From CAKQOE01 sp963627215 (lineage in GTDB: Bacteria > Bacillota > Clostridia > Peptostreptococcales > Anaerovoracaceae): DNA of 6,660 bases. The DNA lies in assembly GCA_963627215.1 (NCBI GenBank), contig CAVGAH010000110.1, positions 1-6,660 on the forward strand, read 5' to 3'. The notes below the pieces were generated by a model that was not told the origin of the DNA, ran no database searches, and was given only the letters and a program-made list of their open reading frames with translations. Position numbers and translations under genes: made by a program. Of the stretch, positions 1-4,424 are shown piece after piece; the first letter of the stretch is position 1; each line of letters opens with the position of its first letter.

Positions 1-13
1 TCATCTGCATGCC

Positions 14-37
14 CGCCCGCTTTTGGGGCGTCTTTTT
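14..37 (+). terminator. Probable intrinsic terminator of a plus-strand gene left of the window
   Basis: A 5-bp GC stem (CGCCC at 14-18 with GGGCG at 26-30, 7-nt loop) is followed on the plus strand by TCTTTTT. This is the layout of a rho-independent terminator for transcription coming from the left, converging on hisE. No coding sequence for that gene is visible. The stem is short, so confidence is moderate. Confidence 0.45.
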
Positions 38-63
38 GAATCAATAAAAATTACAATAAAGTA
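27..63 (+). repeat. Imperfect direct repeat, copy A
   Basis: This 37-nt stretch starts GGCGTCTTTTTG and matches 173-209 at 31 of 37 positions by my count, with a 146-nt offset. The T-rich start overlaps the tail of the terminator at 14-37. Read on the minus strand, the repeat begins inside the stop codon of the small ORF at 51-167, much as copy B begins at the stop codon of hisE. Confidence 0.55.
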
Positions 64-76
64 TACTTTTCTGTAA
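51..76. promoter_or_regulatory. 26-nt imperfect palindrome, possible operator
   Basis: The 26 nt read the same on both strands except at two facing dinucleotides (22 of 26 symmetric): outer arms TTACA and TGTAA, inner core AAAGTATACTTT. A second perfect palindrome, CTGTAATTACAG, overlaps at 71-82. A symmetric A/T-rich site this long outside a gene suggests a dimeric DNA-binding protein, but no obvious promoter lies beside it and the partner is unknown. Confidence 0.3.
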
Positions 77-167
77 TTACAGGACGCCTTCCGTTGCCTA
101 CGAAATATACGTAACGCTCCGCGGTGTAGGGAATTTCAACTGCGCTTATCCGTATATTCTTCGGCAT
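51..167 (-). CDS. Doubtful small ORF, 38 codons, downstream of hisE
   Basis: An ATG at 165-167 opens a 38-codon frame ending TAA at 51-53, starting MPKNIRISAVEIPY and ending VITEKYTLL. It has a balanced residue mix and no obvious low-complexity bias, lies 39 nt after the hisE stop on the same strand, and could be co-transcribed. Against it, no Shine-Dalgarno sequence precedes the ATG, I recognise no family, and the frame overlaps a palindrome and a possible RNA stem (GACGCC at 83-88 with GGCGTC at 173-178, the latter followed by TTTTT on the plus strand). It may be chance or a remnant. Confidence 0.2.
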   Translation of the reverse strand: MPKNIRISAVEIPYTAERYVYFVGNGRRPVITEKYTLL

Positions 168-172
168 TATAT

Positions 173-209
173 GGCGTCTTTTTGTATTTATAGAAATTAC
201 AATATATTA
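173..209 (+). repeat. Imperfect direct repeat, copy B
   Basis: Second copy of the 37-nt repeat at 27-63, overlapping the hisE stop codon at 207-209. It starts with the same GGCGTCTTTTTG. Its GGCGTC can pair with GACGCC at 83-88, and the run of T that follows resembles a terminator tail on the plus strand. Confidence 0.55.
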
Positions 210-545
210 ATATTCCGTAACCTTCTCAGGCTTATCGCTGATCTTGAGATTTCCGGTCTTAAGCTCGCGTCTTGCAAGCTCTTCCATTATATCGTCCCAT
301 GTAACGCCTGTCACAGCCATGAGAACAGTAAGATGGTAGATCAGGTCAGACATCTCATAAACGATTTCCTTCTTATCCGCGTTCTTAGCCGCAATTATCG
401 TTTCTGTTGCTTCTTCTCCAACCTTCTTGAGTATTTTATCTATGCCCTTATCAAAAAGGTAATTGGTGTACGAGCCCTCTTTCGGATTAAGTCTGCGGTC
501 CTCTATGACCTCAGAGACCTGATACAGTACTTCCTGATTTCCCAT
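207..545 (-). CDS. hisE: Phosphoribosyl-ATP diphosphatase (HisE)
   Basis: HisE hydrolyses phosphoribosyl-ATP to phosphoribosyl-AMP and pyrophosphate, the second step of histidine biosynthesis, in the cytoplasm. The 112-aa product is the usual length for a stand-alone HisE of the all-alpha, MazG-like pyrophosphatase fold. The family signature is clear: SYTNYLF near residue 25, then KVGEEATE at 41-48 and EMSDLIYH at 64-71. The acidic residues E44, E45, E48, E64 and D67 are the expected Mg2+ ligands. The ATG at 543-545 sits behind a perfect AGGAGGT (553-559), which fixes the start. It is not fused to HisI, and no other his gene is visible. A terminator at 636-664 and its own promoter candidate separate it from the transporter upstream. 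No clear minus-strand terminator follows it. Confidence 0.95.
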   Translation of the reverse strand: MGNQEVLYQVSEVIEDRRLNPKEGSYTNYLFDKGIDKILKKVGEEATETIIAAKNADKKEIVYEMSDLIYHLTVLMAVTGVTWDDIMEELARRELKTGNLKISDKPEKVTEY

Positions 546-580
546 TTTACATACCTCCTGTCATTTAAGTGTATTATTAT

Positions 581-609
581 ATTTTGACCATTTTTTCAGG
601 CTTTGTCAA
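581..609 (-). promoter_or_regulatory. Candidate sigma-A promoter of hisE
   Basis: On the minus strand a perfect -35 TTGACA (604-609) is followed after 17 nt by CAAAAT (581-586, 4 of 6 to consensus). A perfect TATAAT also sits at 576-581 but with a 22-nt spacer. Either gives a start about 20-30 nt before the hisE ribosome site. Its place just downstream of a terminator supports separate hisE transcription. Confidence 0.55.
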
Positions 610-635
610 TAGCTGTGAAAATGTATTCAATATAT

Positions 636-664
636 AAAAAATCCCCCGGTACGGAACCAGGGGA
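636..664 (-). terminator. Intrinsic terminator after the second transporter gene
   Basis: Read on the minus strand, TCCCCTGGT (656-664) pairs with ACCGGGGGA (642-650) across a 5-nt loop. This 9-bp stem with one G-U pair is followed directly by six T (636-641). It lies 265 nt past the stop of the transporter at 929-2170, so that message would have a long 3' tail, and it insulates hisE. Confidence 0.75.
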
Positions 665-730
665 ATATGGTGTTTTTCTTTTAATGTCGATCGAATGTAT
701 ACTTTATTTTTTAGGATAAAGCACATCCAT

Positions 731-885
731 GATCCGCGGGAGGCCCATGGCCATCTGGACATCCCGCGAATTAATTATCGAGCGAATTAATTATATTATC
801 CGCAGCGATCTAACGGAGCATTCGCTCCCGGCAGACCCGCCTGCAACAGGGAACGCATATTGCCTTCAACAGGCGCAGCCATGCC
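731..885. other. Hairpin-rich, GC-richer patch in the 546-928 spacer
   Basis: In the 383-nt gene-free stretch between hisE and the transporter, this part is clearly richer in G+C than its flanks. It holds an inverted repeat CGCGGGA/TCCCGCG (735-741 and 762-768, 20-nt loop), a 13-nt direct repeat GCGAATTAATTAT (766-778 and 782-794), and a GGAGC/GCTCC hairpin near 814-828. On the minus strand a 28-codon frame (882 to 796, starting MAAPVEGNMRSLLQAGLPG) is open but has no ribosome site. It may be the structured 3' tail of the transporter message, an interspersed repeat, or a gene remnant; I see no recognisable family. Confidence 0.35.
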
Positions 886-928
886 GATATATTAATATTT
901 ATGTAGCTTTTTATATGAATTGTATTGA

Positions 929-2170
929 TTATTTACTCTTTTTAGACATTGCTCTGTAAACAAATGTAAGAGCGAAGCCTACTACTGCGAGTGCGAGAGC
1001 GATCAGTATAGGTGTGCTGTAGCTTTCGCTTGCATTGTAGCAGTTAGCCATGATCATAGGTCCGAGAACTCCGGCTACAGAGAATGCTATAAACATTACA
1101 CCGTAGTTTAAGCTGTTGTTCTTCATACCGAACTGACCTGCTGTAAATCCAGGGAATACGCCCATGTATGCGCCGAAGCAGAAACCAACGAGGCAGATAC
1201 CGAGGATGAATATTGACTTGCTCGGAGCTGATCCGCCATAGCCTGACATGTAGATCAGACCAAGACCTATAACAGCGAGTACGAGCGCGATAGTCATTGT
1301 ATTTATAGAACCGATCTTATCTGAGATAAAACCGCACAGTACACGTCCTGCAGCATTGCAGAGCGCAAGTAAAGATACTATAGTAGCCGCAGCCGTAACT
1401 TCTACGCCTATCATTCTCTGTGCTACCAGTGAGCACTGTGATATCATCATTAATCCGAAGAATGCGCCGCATACGAGCATGATGAACATTACGTAGAATA
1501 TAGGATCCTTTATCATACCCTTCCAGTCCTTATCAACAGCTGCAGGAGCTCCCTGACCCGCTGCAGGAGCAGGTGGAGTCCATCCTTCAGGAACGAAGCC
1601 TGCAGGGCACTGCTTCATGATGAATGCGCCTACGATGATAACTACCAGATATATGATACCTAATACCTTAAATGATGAAGCAACTCCCATAGAAGCGACC
1701 ATCTTCTGTGCTACAGGAGCAAGTATTACTGAACCGAGTCCGTAAGATGCTGTAGTAAGTCCGCCTACCATACCCTTCTTGTCCGGGAAGAACTTTACAG
1801 TGTTGCCGATAGTACAGCTGTAAATAAATCCCATACCAAGACCGAGTACAAGACCGTAAAATATAACGAGCATCGTAAGGCTTGTAGAGAAGCCTGTCAG
1901 GAATGCGCCGCCGCCAAACATTACGCCGCCTATAACTACTACCCACTTAGGACCCATAGCATCGTTGAGCTTACCGCCTGTGATCATTGTGATAAAACCT
2001 ACTGCATTACAAACTGTAAACGCGAGTGCTGCACTCGGAACGCCAAGTCTTTCAGCCCATGGACCTGCAAATACGCTCCATGCGTAACCTGTACCGATGA
2101 TCAGATTGATAACACAGGCCGCAACCAAGGTGGCCCATCTTTTCTTTGTCAGATTCAAGTTATCACTCAT
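929..2170 (-). CDS. OFA-family major facilitator transporter (second paralogue)
   Basis: A 413-aa inner-membrane carrier with about twelve hydrophobic segments in two halves, joined by a Pro/Ala-rich cytoplasmic loop at about 190-220 (VPEGWTPPAPAAG). The opening NLTKKRW plus GTGYAWSVFAGP (26-37) is typical of the oxalate:formate antiporter (OFA) family, which moves small organic anions. MFS loop signatures occur in both halves: GGKLNDAMGPKW (65-76) and GRVLCGFISDKIG (275-287). R276 fits the substrate Arg of OxlT (R272); where I expect the OxlT Lys (K355), six residues after NYG at 355-357, there is F363. The frame runs upstream to 2293, but MSDNLN at 2168-2170 is chosen because AAAAGGAGAG (2176-2185) precedes it and the paralogue starts identically. 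Substrate and direction are unknown. Confidence 0.9.
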   Translation of the reverse strand: MSDNLNLTKKRWATLVAACVINLIIGTGYAWSVFAGPWAERLGVPSAALAFTVCNAVGFITMITGGKLNDAMGPKWVVVIGGVMFGGGAFLTGFSTSLTMLVIFYGLVLGLGMGFIYSCTIGNTVKFFPDKKGMVGGLTTASYGLGSVILAPVAQKMVASMGVASSFKVLGIIYLVVIIVGAFIMKQCPAGFVPEGWTPPAPAAGQGAPAAVDKDWKGMIKDPIFYVMFIMLVCGAFFGLMMISQCSLVAQRMIGVEVTAAATIVSLLALCNAAGRVLCGFISDKIGSINTMTIALVLAVIGLGLIYMSGYGGSAPSKSIFILGICLVGFCFGAYMGVFPGFTAGQFGMKNNSLNYGVMFIAFSVAGVLGPMIMANCYNASESYSTPILIALALAVVGFALTFVYRAMSKKSK

Positions 2171-2370
2171 TTTAACTCTCCTTTTCATATAACTGTGCAT
2201 CAATAATGATGCTTGAAAAAAGCGTGCTTTGAAAAAACACATGTCAAACCGACGATATGTATTATCAAAAGCATTGTTTATGCATCTGAACAAATAAACA
2301 AACTATTTAATTGTAAAGGTGCTGCGATCAGTCAGCAGTGCTTATTGGCCATACGCTCCTTCCTGATTAC
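2171..2370 (-). promoter_or_regulatory. About 200-nt 5' leader of the second transporter
   Basis: From a predicted start near 2370 the leader runs about 200 nt to the ATG at 2170. Near its 5' end, TGTAA and AGG (2367-2371, 2362-2364) can pair with CCTTTACA (2312-2319), enclosing the ribosome site and start of a 6-codon ORF. Near its 3' end, GCATCA/TGATGC (2197-2202, 2207-2212, 4-nt loop) lies just before the gene's ribosome site. The block GATGCA, 9 nt, GAAAAGGAGAGTT is shared with the paralogue's leader. No known riboswitch class is recognised. Confidence 0.4.
2332..2352 (-). CDS. Candidate 6-codon leader peptide (MANKHC)
   Basis: ATG at 2350-2352 opens a 6-codon frame (MANKHC) ending TGA at 2332-2334. 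It is preceded at once by AGGAAGGAG (2356-2364), a stronger ribosome site than many full genes have. It begins about 18 nt after the predicted transcription start, and about 160 nt separate its stop from the transporter ATG. A TGCTG/CAGCA stem overlaps its end. It could act in translation-coupled control of the leader. No longer frame uses this ribosome site, which is the main reason to take it seriously. Confidence 0.35.
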   Translation of the reverse strand: MANKHC

Positions 2371-2376
2371 ATGGTC

Positions 2377-2405
2377 ATTATAATACTTTGTGTAGCAATT
2401 TTCTA
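2377..2405 (-). promoter_or_regulatory. Candidate promoter of the second transporter
   Basis: A perfect -10 TATAAT (2377-2382) has TAGAAA (2400-2405, 4 of 6 to TTGACA) 17 nt upstream on the minus strand. The weak -35 fits an activator-dependent promoter. A GTATAC core lies further upstream at 2427-2432. Confidence 0.5.
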
Positions 2406-2475
2406 TTGTACTTATGTATATTGTTTGTATACTTGTAATTTATACTCTACTTTATGTATTACCAAACAAAGAATT

Positions 2476-2533
2476 GCAAAAAAACAAAAGAATGCCGCAC
2501 TAAGATAATATTCATTACCTCAGCACGGCATTC
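2476..2533 (-). terminator. Long-stem intrinsic terminator after the first transporter
   Basis: On the minus strand, 2514-2533 pairs with 2490-2509 to give a 20-bp stem (eight perfect outer pairs GAATGCCG/CGGCATTC, then twelve with four G-U pairs) and a 4-nt GAAT loop. TTTTGTTTTTTT follows. It lies 54 nt past the stop of the transporter at 2587-3813, so the two paralogues are probably separate transcripts. The plus-strand tail CTTTTAGTTTTT is weaker. Confidence 0.85.
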
Positions 2534-2586
2534 CTTTTAGTTTTTATGAGATTATTTAATCAGATTTTCAAGACTTTTTAAGTCAA

Positions 2587-3813
2587 TTACTTAGCCTTGC
2601 TCATTGCTCTGTATACGAAGCTCATTACGATACCTACAGCTGCGAGAACTATAGCAGCAATGTAAGCTGAAGTATATGAAGTTCCGAATGCGAGCAGGAT
2701 CTTAGGACCGATGATACCAGCTAATGCGAAGCCGATGAACATGATACCATAGTTAACGCCGTTGTTCTTAGGACCGAACTGACCAGCGCAGAAACCAGGA
2801 TAAACGCCCATGAATGCACCGAATGCAAGACCTACGAGAGCAACGCCTGTTCTGAACATTCCGAGTGAACCGTTTTCGTTACCTACCATGATGAGGATAA
2901 CGAAACCAACGATACCAACTACGAGCATAATAGCGATAGTGTTTATACGACCGATCTTATCTGATAACCAACCGCAGCCTACACGACCTAAAGCGTTGAA
3001 GAGCGCGAGAAGTGTAACTGTAGTAGCAGCAGCTCCTACTTCTACACCGCATACGTTTGTTACAACGGCACGGCAGTTAGAGATCATCATAAGACCCATG
3101 CAAGCGCCTGTCATCATCATGATCATCATAACCCAGAAGATAGGGTCTGCAAGCATCTGCTTCCAGTTCTTTGATTCAGGAGCCTTAGCGCCAGCTGCTG
3201 GAGCAGGTGGTGTCCATCCTTCAGGAACGAAGCCTACAGGAGCCTTCTTGATCAGGAATGCGCCTACGCAGATAACTACGAGGTAGATGATACCTAATAC
3301 CTTGAAAGTACCGAGTACTGTATCTTCATTTACGATACCCTTTATGATGAGCGGAAGGATAACTGAACCTAAACCATATGTAGCAGTAGTAAGACCACCT
3401 ACGAGACCGGCCTTATCAGGGAAGAACTTGATAGAGTTACCGATAGTGCAGCCGTAAACGAAGCCCATACCGAGACCCATGATAACACCGTAGCCGATAA
3501 CTACCATCAGAGGTGAAGAAGCGCAGCCTGCGATGAATACACCGCCGCCGAACAGGATACCGCCGATGAAGATAGACCACTTAGGACCGATAGTATCGTT
3601 CATGTAACCACCGATGATCATAGGGATAGGTCCGATAGAGTTAGCTAATGTGAATGCCCATGTTAAAGTACCCATTGCTTCGCCACCGAAGTGTACGTTA
3701 AGTGGGCTGGCAAACATTGACCATGCGTATCCTGTACCGATCATTACGTTAATAACGCAAGCAGCAAACAGGATAGTCCATCTTTTCTTTGTAAGATTCT
3801 GAGTATCACTCAT
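2587..3813 (-). CDS. OFA-family major facilitator transporter (first paralogue)
   Basis: A 408-aa inner-membrane carrier of the oxalate:formate antiporter family, clearly paralogous to the 413-aa protein downstream (more than half the residues identical by eye). It has about twelve membrane segments, with NLTKKRW and GTGYAWSMFASP at the start, the loop signature GGYMNDTIGPKW (68-79), a Pro/Ala-rich central loop (about 190-220) and GRVGCGWLSDKIGR (276-289) after segment 8. R277 fits OxlT R272; F362, six residues after NYG (354-356), stands where I expect the Lys of OxlT segment 11. A likely substrate is a small organic anion such as a mono- or dicarboxylate, not specified by the sequence. The ATG at 3811-3813 follows AAAAGGAGAG (3821-3830). 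The regulator upstream on the same strand is the likely controller. Confidence 0.9.
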   Translation of the reverse strand: MSDTQNLTKKRWTILFAACVINVMIGTGYAWSMFASPLNVHFGGEAMGTLTWAFTLANSIGPIPMIIGGYMNDTIGPKWSIFIGGILFGGGVFIAGCASSPLMVVIGYGVIMGLGMGFVYGCTIGNSIKFFPDKAGLVGGLTTATYGLGSVILPLIIKGIVNEDTVLGTFKVLGIIYLVVICVGAFLIKKAPVGFVPEGWTPPAPAAGAKAPESKNWKQMLADPIFWVMMIMMMTGACMGLMMISNCRAVVTNVCGVEVGAAATTVTLLALFNALGRVGCGWLSDKIGRINTIAIMLVVGIVGFVILIMVGNENGSLGMFRTGVALVGLAFGAFMGVYPGFCAGQFGPKNNGVNYGIMFIGFALAGIIGPKILLAFGTSYTSAYIAAIVLAAVGIVMSFVYRAMSKAK

Positions 3814-4017
3814 TTTGAAACTCTCCTTTTCTTAAGAACACTGCATCTTAAAAATGCATATAATAGCATGCCCGGCTTATACCGGACGTTATTAAGTGTA
3901 CCTTTAAAAAAGAACAGATCTCACTCAATTTCTTAAATTTTCTCTATTCAGTTTTAAAAGGTACTTGTTGAGGAATACACCGTAGCCCTTGATAATCATG
4001 TGTATCTCTCAACTACA
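3814..4017 (-). promoter_or_regulatory. About 200-nt structured 5' leader of the first transporter
   Basis: The predicted start near 4017 leaves a leader of about 204 nt, matching its paralogue in length. Stems visible on the minus strand are: 4000-4013 with 3967-3980 (14 positions, one mismatch, one G-U, 19-nt loop); GTACCTTT type pairing of 3957-3964 with 3898-3905; GTCCGG/CCGGGC (3882-3887, 3870-3875, 6-nt loop); and TGCAT/ATGCA (3854-3858, 3842-3846) next to the ribosome site. The first stem covers the GAGAG before a 24-codon ORF and puts that ORF's ATG in its loop. This looks like regulatory RNA, but no known class is recognised. Confidence 0.4.
3925..3999 (-). CDS. Candidate 24-codon leader peptide
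   Basis: ATG at 3997-3999 opens a 24-codon frame (MIIKGYGVFLNKYLLKLN and six more residues) ending TGA at 3925-3927. A modest ribosome site, GAGAG (4006-4010), lies 6 nt before it. It starts about 18 nt after the predicted transcription start, the same spacing as the 6-codon ORF in the paralogue's leader. The product is short, basic and hydrophobic. It may be a regulatory leader peptide or a chance frame in A/T-rich RNA. Confidence 0.3.
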   Translation of the reverse strand: MIIKGYGVFLNKYLLKLNRENLRN

Positions 4018-4023
4018 ATTGGG

Positions 4024-4052
4024 ATTATAATATAAAAATATCCATTTGTATA
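4024..4052 (-). promoter_or_regulatory. Candidate promoter of the first transporter
   Basis: A perfect -10 TATAAT (4024-4029) is preceded after 17 nt by TATACA (4047-4052, 4 of 6 to TTGACA) on the minus strand. The upstream edge touches a 10-bp palindrome TAGTATACTA (4051-4060), a possible activator contact. The weak -35 fits control by the adjacent MalT-like activator. Confidence 0.5.
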
Positions 4053-4134
4053 GTATACTAAAGTATATTTATATGTGCACTAACAATATTCGCAACAATT
4101 AATATTACGCTTATCATTTAAATTTCAACGTTTT

Positions 4135-4169
4135 TGACAAATTAGTACGTACGAAAAAAATATTTGTCA
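4135..4169. promoter_or_regulatory. Inverted repeat upstream of the first transporter promoter
   Basis: Perfect 8-bp arms TGACAAAT (4135-4142) and ATTTGTCA (4162-4169) are separated by 19 nt that contain a further palindrome, GTACGTAC (4145-4152). It lies about 85-120 nt before the -35 element, a usual distance for activator sites, and no T run follows, so it is not a terminator. It may be bound by the MalT-like regulator, which is inference. Confidence 0.35.
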
Positions 4170-4173
4170 GACA

Positions 4174-4196
4174 ATATTATTTATGCAAAATAATAT
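4174..4196. promoter_or_regulatory. Second A/T-rich inverted repeat
   Basis: Perfect 9-bp arms ATATTATTT (4174-4182) and AAATAATAT (4188-4196) flank a 5-nt centre, 4 nt beyond the previous inverted repeat. The paired symmetric sites upstream of one promoter suggest an operator region, though A/T-rich DNA produces such arms by chance more easily. Confidence 0.25.
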
Positions 4197-4235
4197 GTTG
4201 TATCTACTTTAATACATGAATCAGTATTAATAAAA

Positions 4236-4352
4236 TGCCGGCATCGAGCGCCTTGCGCTCCCGAAACATACTTTTTCCGGCTGCGCTGGCATAACAACTG
4301 CAGCCGGCGTGGGTCCGCCGGGCGGACGCATTATGGGCGCGCGCAGCGCATT
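4236..4352. other. GC-rich hairpin island between regulator and transporter
   Basis: About 115 nt of strongly GC-rich DNA in an otherwise A/T-rich 611-nt spacer. Successive perfect inverted repeats are TGCCGGCA (4236-4243), GAGCGC/GCGCTC (4246-4251, 4255-4260), CCGGCTGC/GCAGCCGG (4277-4284, 4300-4307) and GTCCGCC/GGCGGAC (4313-4319, 4321-4327). GCCGG near 4277-4281 (minus reading) can also pair with CCGGC near 4237-4242 to enclose the GAGCGC hairpin. A 34-codon minus-strand frame (4331-4227) has no ribosome site. It is most likely an interspersed repeat or a structured non-coding RNA; which one cannot be told from one copy. Confidence 0.4.
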
Positions 4353-4357
4353 TACAC

Positions 4358-4389
4358 AAAAATACCGCGCTGCTTTTACGGCAGCGCGG
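4358..4389 (-). terminator. Intrinsic terminator after the LuxR-type regulator
   Basis: CCGCGCTGC pairs with GCAGCGCGG (4381-4389 with 4365-4373) in a perfect 9-bp stem with a 7-nt loop, followed on the minus strand by TATTTTT (4358-4364). It lies 36 nt past the regulator stop, so the transporter is transcribed from its own promoter. Confidence 0.85.
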
Positions 4390-4424
4390 CTTTATTCTAC
4401 ATTATAGAGTTAATTTTTTATGTA

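Noticed and set aside
171..587. 138-codon plus-strand ORF opposite hisE
   Set aside because: It covers the complement of a confidently identified gene, has no ribosome site and gives a Cys/Phe-rich product of no known kind.
577..762. 61-codon minus-strand ORF before hisE
   Set aside because: It runs through the terminator hairpin and its T run and through the hisE promoter, and has no ribosome site.
2171..2293. N-terminal extension of the second transporter by 41 residues
   Set aside because: The frame is open, but the extra residues do not resemble a family N-terminus, the start at 2293 has no ribosome site, and MSDNLN at 2170 has a strong one and matches the paralogue's start.
2810..3286. 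158-codon plus-strand ORF opposite the first transporter
   Set aside because: It is antisense to a clear membrane protein gene, with a Thr/Pro/Ile-rich product typical of a reverse-frame shadow and no recognisable domain.
4134..4165. Plus-strand promoter starting with TTGACA at 4134-4139
   Set aside because: The -35 is perfect, but at 17-18 nt spacing the -10 matches only three of six bases, and no plus-strand gene follows. The TGACA is better explained as part of the inverted repeat.
4227..4331. 34-codon minus-strand ORF in the GC-rich island
   Set aside because: There is no ribosome site, the residue use is Pro/Ala/Arg-rich as expected from GC-rich palindromes, and the sequence is better explained as hairpins.
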